Positions 1-9,354 of a stretch of 25,102 nt of DNA are shown piece by piece. The translations under genes and the position numbers were made by a program. Origin of the DNA: Cyclospora cayetanensis (lineage: Eukaryota > Apicomplexa > Conoidasida > Eucoccidiorida > Eimeriidae); contig NW_020312261.1 of assembly GCF_002999335.1 (NCBI RefSeq), positions 1 to 25,102 of the forward strand, given 5' to 3'. The notes under the pieces are model-generated. The model had not been told where the DNA came from. It saw only the letters and a program-made list of their open reading frames with translations, and ran no database searches. Numbering within the stretch: position 1 is the first letter of the stretch; each line of letters starts with the position of its first letter.

Positions 1-384
1 TATCTGCATATGTGAGTTTGTGCATATATGGATATCTGCATATGTGAGTTTATGTATATATGGGTATCTGCATATGTGAGTTTATGTATATATGGGTATC
101 TGCATATGTGAGTTTGTGCATATATGGGTATCTGCATATGTGAGTTCATGTATATATGGATATCTGCATATGTGAGTTTATGTATATACGGGTATCTGCA
201 TATGTGAGTTTGTGCATATATGGATATCTGCATATGTGAGTTTATGTATATATGGGTATCTGCATATGTGAGTTTATGTATATATGGGTATCTGCATATG
301 TGAGTTTGTGCATATATGGATATCTGCATATGTGAGTTTGTGCATATATGGATATCTGCATATGTGAGTTTATGTATATATGGG
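1..384. repeat. 32-bp minisatellite, about 12 copies
   Basis: Twelve near-identical 32-bp units run head to tail from the first base. Each unit begins TATCTGCATATGTGAGTTT and ends in ATATATGGA or ATATATGGG. Units differ mainly at R/Y transitions (TTTGTGCAT against TTTATGTAT), so there are two or three alternating unit types. The array continues off the left edge and decays into TGTATATG-type sequence to about 490. It is most likely intronic, because a coding exon of the plus-strand gene follows at about 496. Confidence 0.93.
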
Positions 385-495
385 TGTATGTATATGGGCC
401 TCTACATATAGAGGTAGATGTGCACATGAGTACCTGTAGAAGTATATGTATATGCATGCGTAAGTATTTGTGTATATGTGTATGTGTTGATGCAG

Positions 496-2908
496 CGTCT
501 GCCTTTGGGGAGTTGCCGGTTGTCGCCTCGGCTGCATGCGTATCTTCTTTGTCTTCTCGTCGACCACAAAGTGGCGTGTGAGCGCAGTGGACGAGCAGGA
601 GCTTCCACAGTTTCAGCAGCACCAGGGCATGTTGGAGGTGTTAAGGTCGACAGCGCGATCCGATCTAAGGAAGCGGCAGCATTTGCAGTGAAGCAGGAGG
701 AGCATCCTCTCTTGCAAGGTTCGCGCGCCAGTCTGCTGCTGTCTTGGGGTTGCTTCTTCTTTATTTTGCATTGGCATGCACTGCGTAGAATTTCTTCCAG
801 CGGGGGCTGTTTTTGCAGTCCTTGCGCCGTGTGTGTGAGGAAGGCGCTTTTTCTTGCGGGGCTGACAAGGGCTCGCATGTGTGCATGCGTGGGATCTGCG
901 GTTGTGTGTGTGTGTGTGTGCATGCATGCATGCATCTGTGCGTGCTGCTGCTGCTGCAGTCGACAGCAGCAGCATCGCCAGTGGGAGACGCAGTGGCAGC
1001 TGTCGCGGGGAGCTCGAAGAGGCGGCGGCTGGGCGAACTTTGAGTGACTGGTTGTATCACCACCAGGAAGCATTGCTGCAGCAGCAGAGTCCGTTGGTGC
1101 TGGATGTTTTCGCTGCAGCACCTGCTGCGTTTGTTGCGGCTGCGGGTCTGCTGCAGCAGTTGCAGCAGCTGCAGCAAACGCAGCAGCAGCAGCAGCCGAG
1201 GAAGCGGCAGCAGCAGCAGCTGTTGCTGAAGCTGCCTCCGAAACAGCCAGAAGACGAACTCGCGCAGGAGCAAGACTACCCAGAGGAGCACTCAGCTGCA
1301 GCAGCAGAGGCAGCAGAAGAGAGCAGAAAACAGCAAATCCGATCCTTCGCAGTAACTTGCATGCTCGAGGGGTTGCAACAACAAGGCGTGTCTGTCCATC
1401 CCCTGGAGTTTAGACCTCCAGAGCTGCCCGTCGATCTTATAGCCCTCCCTGCATTCAGTGCGCTTCGTCTGCCCAATCGGCTCCTCTTGCTGCTATTGCT
1501 ACTCGTGTTGCTATTGCTGCTACTGCTGCTGCTCTTGATCCTATTGCTGCTACTGCTTCTATTGCTGCTACTGCTTCTATTGCTGCTACTGCTCCTATTG
1601 CTACTACTGCTCTTGCTACTACTGCTCTTGCTCTTGCTGCTATTGCTGCTACTGCTGCTCTTGATCCTATTGCTGCTACTGCTTCTATTGCTGCTACTGC
1701 TCCTATTGCTGCTACTGCTCCTATTGCTGCTACTGCTCTTGCTCTTGCTGCTATTGCTGCTACTGCTGCTCTTGCTCTTGCTGCTACTGCTGCCACTTGC
1801 AGGAGCCTGTGGCTCGCTGCAATGTCGACTTTGCCGCTACGGCTGATGCAGCCGCTTGTTCGCTTTGGGGTGTTGTCTCTGCAGCGACAGGGGGCGCATG
1901 GAGCAGGTATGTGTGGCGACTCTTGCAGCAGTTTGGTAGCACTCGGCGTGCAGCAGAGATTTCCCACGTGGACCGTTCGACTGTAGCAGCAGCCTCCATG
2001 GCAGGAACGGCTGCAGCAGCTGCAGCAAGCGCAGCAGCTGCTCAGCAGCAGCAGCAGCAGCACGCTGCGACTCCTGCGAGCTGGACACCTGGAGCTGCAG
2101 ATTTGGAATCAACAAGAGCAGCAGCAGCTGCAGCAGCGGCTGCTGCTGCTGCGCATGCAGAAGCGATCAGAAGACACGGGGCCGGCAAGCTCTCAGCCTA
2201 TGAGGCGGTAAGTCTGTCACTTAATGTTTTCTGCACTTTCTCTTCTGCAGCAGCTGCTGCCTGTCGCTTAATGTTTTTTCCTCTTTTTCTTCTGCAGCTG
2301 CTGCTGCCTGTCGCTTACTGTTTTCTGCACGTTATTTTCTGCAGCTGCTGCTGCCTGTCGCTTAATGTTTATTCCACTTTTTTTCTGCAGCTGCTGCTGC
2401 CTGTCGCTTAATGTTTTTTCCTCTTTCTCTTCTGCAGCTGCTGCTGCCTGTCGCTTAATGTTTTCTGCACGTTTTTTTCTGCAGCTGCTGCTGCCTGTCG
2501 CTTAATATTTTTGCACTTTTTTTCTGCAGCAGCTGCTGCCTGTCGCTTAATGTTTTCTGCACGTTTTCTTCTGCAGCTGCTGCTGCCTGTCGCTTAATGT
2601 TTTTTCCACTTTTTTTCTGCAGCAGCTGCTGCCTGTCGCTTACTGTTTTTTGCACTTTTTTTCTGCAGCCGCTGCTGCCTGTCGAAATGCGTGGGTGTGG
2701 GGTGCAGACAGCAGGGCCCTCGCGAGGGCGGCGCTTAGGTGCTGTTGCTGCGGAAGGAAGCGCGTTGGAGTCGGGGAGAGCTGCCGTTGCACCTGCGGCT
2801 GCACACGAAAATGAAGCCTTGCTGCAGCGGCGTAGCCAGCAGCAGCAGCAGCAGCAGTGGGATCTGCATGAATCAGCGCTCCTGCTGCACTTGGCAGGCC
2901 GCTTTGCA

Positions 2909-2953
<45 letters not shown>

Positions 2954-5900
2954 GCGTGGATTTCTGCCGCGAAAGGCCTTCCAGGCAGCAACAACGTGAA
3001 CTGGAGTCTTGTGGCGAGTGCTCTCTCGCGCGCAGGCTCCTTTGGAGGCATAGTCTCTCGCTTGCGGCTTCCGTTCGAATGCAGCAGACAGCATGCAGTG
3101 CTGCTGCAGCACCTCCAGCAGCTCCAGCAAACAGCCAAAGAGCTCAGACACCCCATGTTTCTCCTGCTGCTGCGACATAGGAGGGCCTTTACGGACAAAG
3201 ACGTCCTCATGATGGTCAGTGGCGTCTCTGTAGAAGTGGTGCTGTGTCGTGCGTCTACACCGCTACGCCTGCCGTGCTCTCGCGGCGCATGTTTGTCTGC
3301 TATGTGCATGCTTGCAATTTCGGGGGTTTCTGCGTATATATATATATAAATTTTATGTATATAAATTGTATGTACATATTGTATATATATATTGTATATG
3401 TATGTACTTATAGGTATATGTAGGTAGATATACACACGTCTATATCTATCTACATAGAGGCATACATGCATGTATACACATGTATATGTATGTATATACA
3501 GGTGTAATATATATATATATATATACATATGTAAATGGATGTGTGGTGTCTACGTGTGTATAATCATGTACATACACATAGCTATGGATGTGTACATATT
3601 TGTACGTATATGTATCGTATGAATGCAGAGAAGAGAATCTTGTTCAACAGAGGTAGTTTTCCACCGTCTGAACGCGAAACGCTGCGCTTTCTGCTGCAGG
3701 CTGCACCGGCGCGTTGCTCCTTCGCAGGGCTTGCTGGGGAAGTCTCAGAGTCTTTGACTTTCGAGCTGCTGCTGCCGCCGAAGCCGCATGCCCTCATGCA
3801 GTGGTTGCTGCGCAATCAGCAGCATCGCCTCCCGAAAGAGCTGGGGAGTGCAGGTGCGCAGAAGCGCCATGAGACACCGTCGCACAGCAGCAGCGTGAGC
3901 AACCAGCGGCTGTCGTCGGAGGAGCTGTTGCTGCCCCTTGCTGCTGCTCTAGTGGTGGAGGAAAACGCCTCAGCAGTGCGAGCCTTCACGCTTCCACGGG
4001 ATTTGCTGTCGGAGCTGCGCTTTTGGCAGCAAGAGCAGCAGCAGCAGCAGCAGCAGGAGCAGCAGCAGCACACGAAACAGCAGCAGCAGCAGCTGGGGGG
4101 TGCAGACCAGGATGTCGAAGAGCTGATGCCGCAGATTAGAGGCTTTTCGCTTGAGTGGCGAGGCGCTGCTGCAGTTCATGAGGAGCAGCAGAAGCAGCAG
4201 CAGGAGCAGCAGCAGCAGTTTTCTGCCAAACAGCGGCAGCAGCAGCAGCAGACGTCGCTGCTCGACTCCTCTCCGGCGGAGGCTTCAGCGGCACGGGCTG
4301 CACGGGGAGAGGAGAATGAAGAGACGCTGCAGGAAGCTCTTTCTGCCTTACAGCCTCTGAGCAGCATGAATTTGCGGCTGGGATCGAATCAGAAGAGACA
4401 GTGGCGTAGCAGCTACGGCCTGATGGATGGCTCGCTAGCAAAGAAGCGCAAGCCGTCGTTGTATTCGGCTATCCACGGTTCGTCTGTTTGGAGGATTCAA
4501 GGCGTAACGCTTTTCTTTTCCCCTCAGGACGGCGTCTAGTGGAGGCAGAGGTTTCAAAAGTGACTCGTGCAAGCCGCAGCTGCAGCATGTGTTTTGTGGC
4601 TGTCTGTGCGTAAATGCATGCGTTCTGCCTGCAGAGATGGCGGCAAGGAGCGTCGCGTGCTGGAGCGTCTCGGCGTGGAATTTTTTGCATGCGTCCACAG
4701 CTCCACCCTCCGCAGAACCTCCCGTGGATGCACAACAAGTGCGTGGTGTGAGAGTTTCCAGGGAGCAAGGGGTGGGGGAGGGGGCGCATGCGCTGGAGGG
4801 AGGCAGTCGAGGAAGGCGGCTTCGAGGTGTATGTGTGTATGTGTATGTGTGTGGCTGTAGACATGAGTTGCTGTTGAGGCTTTATATATACATATACATA
4901 TATATATGTATATGTATGTATATACATGTGTATGTGTGTGTGGCTGCTGCTGCTGCAGTGCGCCAGCCTGCGTGCTGCAGCAGCAGTCATCTGCCGCTGC
5001 AGCAACAGCATGAGGAAGCGACTCGCAGTTCAGCAGCAACAGGAAGCTCTCCATATACGAAGTCTTCTCCCTCCTGGTATGCCTTGGATAGGGGATCTTA
5101 CGGTGCTGCGCCTGGCCTTTAGAATAGAATCTGAATTCGTTCATTGCATCATCAACAATGTGTATGCTTGGAAGGTGGTTTACTTTCTTTAGTTCTCTCG
5201 TACGAAAAGACAAACCTTTTAATTCTTGTGCGACATGGAGATGGATTTCTGCCGTTGCGCGGACGAAGAGGGGGGGAGGGAGCCATAGAGGTTTGGGTCC
5301 AAGCGTGTGGCGTGCATATGTGTATGTGCAAGTGTGTATTGATGTATGTGTATGTGTATATGTATGCAAAAAAGTGTATATGTGTGTGTATATGTATGCA
5401 AGTGTATACGTATGTATGTGTATGCAAGTGTATACGTATGTATATGTATGCAAGTGTATACGTATGTATATGTATGCAAGTGTGTATGTATATGTATGCA
5501 CGTGTATATGTATGCAAGTGTGTATGTATGTGTATGCAAGTGTATATGTATATGTATGCAAGTGTATATGTATGTATATGTATGCAAGTGTATATGTATA
5601 TGTATGCAAGTGTATATGTATGTGTATGCAAGTGTGTATGTATATGCATGCAAGTGTGCATTGATGTATGTGTATGTTTGTTTGGCGTGCGTAGGATCGG
5701 ATCCCAAGTTGATAGTGCCTCCGCATCCATCTCACCAAAGTCTTGCGCAGCAAGCGCGTCATCACTTTGTACGGCGTACAGAATGCTAAGACTTAGCCTC
5801 GCTTGTTTCTTGCCTGCGACGCCTCGTGGTAGCTCCTTTTGCGGCTCCACGAACGGGCGAATTCCTGAGAAGTAAGGCCTATTGTTTGCTGCGCTTTTGC

Positions 5901-8900
5901 AGGCACTGTTTGAGCGTGGTGAGAAGGCAGTAGACGCTGCAACAGCAGATTCGCAAGCAGCTGCAGCAACGACGTCGAGTGCAGCAGGTGTCGCCGCAGG
6001 AACGTCTGCTGCTGCTGGAGCCGCTGCTGCTGCTGGAGGAGGTTCAGCAGCAGCAGCAGGTGCTGCAGGCGGCATTCAAGCTGCTGCATCGCCTTCAACA
6101 GCTGCAAGCGCGCTCACTAGTTCTGGAGCAGCAGCAGCAGGGGGGGCAGGGGGGATGCCTGTTGCCTCCACGCTGCTGCCATGGCTGCAACTTGCGGTGC
6201 ACGCGTTGCAGCGGGGGAGGCAGCAGCAGCTGCTGCTGGGTGTGCAGCAGTTCGGAGTTAATGGCGTCATGCCTTCCCAGCCGAGGAAGCCTCCTTTGCC
6301 AGTACGTCTGAAGTGCAGTCGCGTTGGAGGACGGGGAGGGGGTGTAGATCTCCCTGGAGACTTGTGTTGAGTTGAGCGGTATGAGGGATTGAAGCGCGAC
6401 AGAGCTTCGGCTCCTGATTTCTGTGCGCAGGAGCAGTTTGTTCTGGCGATGCAAGGGCAGGGAAACTCGAGCTTAAGGCAAGAGGCGAAGCCTCCAGTTG
6501 CTGCAGCAGGAGCAGGAGCAGCAGCAGCAGCAGGAGCAGGAGCAGCACCTGCAGCAGTAGGAGCGGCATCTGCAGCAGCAGCGGGAGCAGCAGTGGGTGC
6601 GTCTGCAGCAGCAGGAGCAGTAGCGGGAGCAGCAGCAGGTGCATCTGCAGCAGCAGGAGCAGTAGGTGTATCTGCAGCAGCAGCAGCGCTCGGTGCAGGG
6701 CTGCCGCAAGAGGCGTCGCCTGCCATAGCCATCAGGGAGCAGCAGCAGCAGCCGCCGATGCTGCAGCAGCAGCAGCCGATGCTGCAGCAGCAGCAACAGG
6801 CAATGCTGCAGCAGCAGCAGCAGCGCCTGCCCACCGGTAGGCTATTAAGCCTCCGCGTTTTTGGCTGCTAGGCACCTCTCTGGCGTTTGTGTCTGCATCT
6901 GTTATGACTCTCTTTCTCTCTCTTTGTGGATGTGGCTGTACGGAGGGGGAGGAAGTTGAGAAGTGAGGTTTTTTTCTGAAACGACGGAGTTTTAGAGCTT
7001 CGAAGGGGTTGGGTGTTTTTGCGGGGGTGTGCATGCAGACTTCACTTCGGGGAGTGGGGTCGATGGAGGAGACTCTGCAGCCGTATCGACAGGCCCCTCG
7101 CTATTGCAGCAGCAGCAGCAGCAGCAGCTTGCGCCAGAGCAGATGCAGCAGCAGCAGCAGCAGCAGGCTTCACGCGTCCTCCAGCCGGTGCATCAGCAGC
7201 AGCAGCACCTGGTTGCTGCAAGTTCGCTGCAGCAGCAGCAGACTTCCCACCTGCTGGCGTCTGCCACCACGCATCCGCAGCATCCGCAGTCGTTGCTGCA
7301 GCAGCAGCAGCACCTGCGGCAGCAGCAGCAGTGGCTTGCTGCTGCGCAGCAGCCGCAGCAGCCCGTTCCAGTGATGATGCAGCCGCACCAGCACTTGATG
7401 CTGCAGCAGCAGCAGCAGCCGCAGCCTCTTAGTTATGGAGGCAAGCCGTTCGGTGCCCAGCAGCAGCCGCTGGAAGGAGGCTACGACTTGCAGCAGCTGC
7501 AGCAGCAGCAGCTGCAGCAGCATCAGCTGCAGCAGCATCATCAGCTGCAACAGCATCAGCTGCAACAGCATCAGCTGCAACAGCATCAGCTGCAGCAGCA
7601 GCAGCTGCAACAGCATCAGCTGCAGCAGCAGCAGCTGCAGCAGCAAATGTTCGCGCGGCCGCAGTTCCTGGCGCAGCAGCAGCAGCCCCCGCAGCAGAGC
7701 GACGATGTTGCTGCTGCTGCGGATGGATCGCAGCAGCAGCAGTTGCAGCAGCAGTTGCAGCAGCAGCAGCAGCAGCTGCAGCAGCAGCTGCAACAGCAGC
7801 AGCAGTTCGGCCAGCGTCCACTGTATCTGCAGGCTTCACAGCAGCAGCAGCAGATGCCCCCTTACGCTGCAGCGGCGGTGCAGCTGCCACCAGCGGCAGA
7901 CGGCAGCAGTCTGCAGCAGCAGCATCAGACACTGGGGACGACTCCGTTGCAAGCCTTTCCCACGCAGCAGCTGCAGCAGCAGCAGCAGCAGCATGCCTAC
8001 CTGCAGCAGCAAGCGGCGTTTCAGACAGCACAAGGCCATCAACGGCATTTTTCTCCGCCGACGCAGCATTTGCAGCACCTGCAGCAGCACCAGCAACAAC
8101 TGCAGCAGCAGCAGCAGCATCACCATCAACAACTGCAGCAGCACCAGCACCAGCAACAACTGCAGCAGCAGCAGCTGCTCTGTCAGGATCAAAACCCATA
8201 CTCCACGCAGCAGCAGCAGCAGCAACAGCGCTTTGTCGCCTCTCAGCTCCCACAGCAGCGATTTGCCCCCACAGGCGTCCCTCAGCAGCAGCAGCAGCAG
8301 CAGCAGCAGCGCCTGCCGCTGCAGCAGCAGCCAGGCCAGACAGCTATGCAGCAGACTGCATTCGCACCGCCTCAACAGCAGCAGCAGCAAGGCTACTACG
8401 CGGTTGCAATGTCGCAACAGCCGCAGCAACTCAACGGATCCCCTTCGGAGCTGCAGCAATTGCAGCAGCAGCAGCTGCAACAGCACCAGCACCTCCAGCA
8501 GCACCAGCTGCATCAGCAGCAGCTGCAGCAGCAGCATCTTCACCAGCACCTGCAGCACCAGCAACTGCAGCAGCAACAGTTCCGGCAGCAGCAGCTGCAG
8601 CAGCAGCAGCATCAACTGCAACAACAGCAGCTGCAACAGCACCAGCTGCAGCAGCAGCAACAACAACTGCAGCAGCAGCAACAGCAGCAGCAAGTGCCTC
8701 CTGCGGGGCAGCGGCAGCTCTCTAGCGGCAGCAAGAGCAGCAAAAGCAGCTCGCGGTCTAAGAGGCCCCTGCAGCAGCAGCAGAAATCTGCTGCTGCTGC
8801 AGAGGAGCACCCTGCTGTCGCTGCTGCTGCAATCGGGGGAGCTCCCCCCTTGCATACACCCCAAGGCTCCGTCGGTGGTATCCCCGCTGCGGCTGTGCAG

Positions 8901-9065
8901 CAGCAGCAGCACCTTCAGCATCAGCAGCGGCATTTACAGCAGCAGCATTTACAGCAGCAGCAGCAGCATCTCCAGCAGCAGCCACAGCTACACCAGCTGC
9001 AGCAACAGCCGGACTATGCGGCGCATGCGTTTCCTCAGCCCTTTCCAGTAGGCTATCTAGAACCT

Positions 9066-9100
<35 letters not shown>

Positions 9101-9131
9101 GTCGGGGGTAGCTCGACCTGGCGGCGCTTAA
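496..9131 (+). CDS. SANT/Myb-like, Gln/Ala-rich chromatin-type protein (3' part of gene)
   Basis: This is a multi-exon gene entering from the left. The best exon chain is 496-687, 967-about 1407 (end uncertain), 1803-1906, 1987-2207, 2669-3214, 3631-4477, 4528-4559, 4635-4738, 5003-5159, 5903-6301, 6431-6836 and 7039-9131. From 1803 on, donor and acceptor phases agree at every junction; the end of the second exon and the 3631 acceptor are the weak points. The 2669-3214 exon carries a SANT/Myb-like helix set: WDLHESALLLHLAGRF, then NWSLVASAL, then PFECSRQH. Ala- and Gln-rich exons and a mostly Gln C-terminus follow, ending in TAA at 9129-9131. A SANT domain followed by poly-Q is typical of EP400/Domino/SWR1-like remodeller subunits, but no helicase or HSA domain is visible; they would have to lie upstream. 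Alternatives are an unrelated Myb-domain transcription factor, or two adjacent genes. A nuclear role is inferred only. Confidence 0.6.
688..966 (+). other. Intron with (GT)n and TGCATGCA motif
   Basis: Putative intron between the first two traced exons: donor GTGAAG at 688, acceptor near 959-966. The exact acceptor is chosen by phase and is uncertain. It includes a (TG)n run at about 903-920, followed by CATGCATGCATGCAT and a CTG run before the acceptor. Confidence 0.4.
1475..1798. repeat. CTN/TTGCTG minisatellite (18-bp unit), poly-Leu if translated
   Basis: About 320 bases with almost no purine other than the G of TTG/CTG and scattered A. They are built from variants of ATTGCTGCTACTGCTTCT. 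In the frame of the preceding exon the tract reads as over 100 Leu with rare Ile and Val, then reaches a stop at 1844-1846. It is followed by CCACTTGCAG and an exon in another frame. It is therefore more likely an intronic repeat serving as an extended polypyrimidine tract than a coding poly-Leu stretch. Confidence 0.8.
2213..2683 (+). repeat. Tandemly repeated 3' splice-site minisatellite, 10 units
   Basis: The intron between donor GTAAGT (2208) and the SANT exon (2669) is almost wholly ten units of 45-47 bp. Each reads CTGTCGCTTAATGTTTT, then a T/C-rich stretch, then TTTCTGCAG and CTGCTGCTGC. Each unit thus holds a complete-looking polypyrimidine tract and CAG acceptor. The last unit diverges from GCTTAATG to GAAATG, and its second half forms the first codons of the exon. 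Confidence 0.9.
2858..3140 (+). other. SANT/Myb-like domain with poly-Ser insertion
   Basis: In the frame of the 2669-3214 exon, helix 1 starts at the Trp at 2858-2860 (WDLHESALLLHLAGRF). A run of about 14 Ser (2910-2952) plus a short linker follows, then helix 2 NWSLVASAL (about 2997-3023). Helix 3-like PFECSRQHAVLLQHL follows at about 3073-3117. The W-W-aromatic/Cys spacing and the R.P.EC.R pattern resemble SANT domains of the EP400/Swr1/Eaf1 class. The assignment is by eye; a profile search has not been run. Confidence 0.5.
3330..3620. repeat. Intronic TATA/TGTA microsatellite
   Basis: Alternating (TA)n, TGTATA and ATACACATG blocks fill most of the intron between the SANT exon (donor GTCAGT at 3215) and the next exon (about 3631). 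ORFs here are artefacts of the repeat. Confidence 0.85.
4478..4527 (+). other. 50-nt intron
   Basis: Donor GTTCGT follows the AIHG codons. The acceptor is TTTTCTTTTCCCCTCAG. Splicing joins phase 1 to two bases and continues as GRRLVEAEVSK, avoiding the stop at 4537-4539. It is a good example of the short introns in this gene. Confidence 0.6.
4875..4945. repeat. TATATACA/TGTATG microsatellite
   Basis: Short (TATACA)n/(TGTATG)n block within the intron between the exons at 4635-4738 and 5003-5159. It is followed by (CTG)n leading to candidate acceptors. Confidence 0.8.
5317..5680. repeat. Minisatellite TGTATGCAAGTGTATA in intron
   Basis: About 360 bp of 18- to 24-bp units built on GTATGCAAGTGTATAYGTAT, inside the predicted 743-nt intron 5160-5902. 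Its near-multiple-of-three periodicity keeps frames open on both strands and yields long Cys/Tyr/Val or His/Ile/Tyr shadow ORFs. Confidence 0.9.
5903..6836 (+). CDS. Two Ala/Gln-rich exons of the SANT gene (5903-6301, 6431-6836)
   Basis: The first exon starts ALFERGEKAVDAATADS after TTTTGCAG. It is Ala/Gly-rich and ends PSQPRKPPLP before donor GTACGT. The intron 6302-6430 is short. The second exon starts EQFVLAMQGQGNSSL after TGTGCGCAG and runs through about 90 Ala/Gly-rich residues. It then switches to PPMLQQQQPMLQQQQ within the same frame before donor GTAGGC at 6837. All three junctions are phase-consistent. In the first exon an alternative frame reads as a Leu/Gln coiled coil (ERLLLLEPLLLLEEVQQ), so frame choice there rests on splice phase. 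Confidence 0.6.
7039..9131 (+). CDS. Terminal Gln-rich exon of the SANT gene
   Basis: A 2093-base exon with acceptor GTGCATGCAG at 7038. Its first two bases complete the codon begun at 6836. It opens as FTSGSGVDGGDSAAV, then about 650 residues that are mostly Gln with interspersed His, Leu, Pro and Ala, including units such as QLQQHQLQQHQ. A basic Ser/Lys/Arg patch (SSGSKSSKSSSRSKR) lies at about 8716-8765. The stop is TAA at 9129-9131 after ARPGGA. Such poly-Q tails are known in coactivator-type nuclear proteins, but the CAG tract alone could also reflect the genome-wide repeat habit. The Ala and Ser frames are equally open for long distances; the Gln frame is chosen by splice phase, the non-repeat flanks and the single terminal stop. 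Confidence 0.75.
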
Positions 9132-9214
9132 GAACTGCTAGCCACAAACTTCTGGAGTGGTAAACGAGGGCGCCAGAGCGTCGGCGCGTGACGCACTAGT
9201 GGCTAGCTAGGCAC

Positions 9215-9354
9215 CTAGCTAGCTAGCTGGTGGGCTTGCAATCTTGGAGACGATTGAGTCGAGTATGCATGCACTAGGGCTGGCCAGCCAGCTTAGTAGC
9301 CAGGTTTTCGATTCGCGCACGAGGACTGCCGCCCAACCAGCTAGCTAGCTAGCC
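9215..9354. repeat. Inverted repeat of CTAGCTAG blocks
   Basis: CTAGCTAGCTAGCTGG at 9215-9230, followed by TGGGC, is matched in reverse by GCCCAACCAGCTAGCTAG from 9331. The arms are about 21 nt with one extra base, separated by about 100 nt. The CTAG units are also self-complementary. The site lies 84 nt after the TAA of the SANT gene. Confidence 0.75.

Noticed and set aside
1..384. CRISPR-like array (32-bp repeats)
   Set aside because: There are no unique spacers: units are contiguous with point variants, and the context is a eukaryotic intron.
1475..1798. Multi-pass membrane protein suggested by poly-Leu
   Set aside because: The tract is a minisatellite leading to a stop, there are no loops or charged flanks, and a CAG acceptor follows immediately.
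1455..2063. 202-aa minus-strand ORF (AAIGAVAAIEAVAAIG)
   Set aside because: It is the reverse complement of the CTN minisatellite, with no non-repeat support.
4554..5765. 403-aa minus-strand ORF rich in His/Ile/Tyr/Thr
   Set aside because: Its centre is the translated TGTATGCAAGTGTATA minisatellite, its ends cover plus-strand exons, and it has no domain. It is a repeat shadow.
5882..6120. Alternative coiled-coil frame (ERLLLLEPLLLLEEVQQ) as the real product
   Set aside because: Attractive by composition, but it does not join the preceding exon in phase, and the Ala-rich frame continues to the non-repeat end PSQPRKPPLP. Kept as a caveat only.
6076..6834. 252-aa minus-strand Ala/Cys-rich ORF
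   Set aside because: Antisense of two plus-strand exons with consistent splice phases; its composition is only complement-repeat residues.
7435..9051. Poly-Ser (plus) and poly-Leu/poly-Ala (minus) ORFs over the Gln-rich exon
   Set aside because: All are frames of the same CAG tract. The Gln frame is supported by splice phase, the non-repeat N-terminal segment, and a single stop after non-repeat codons.
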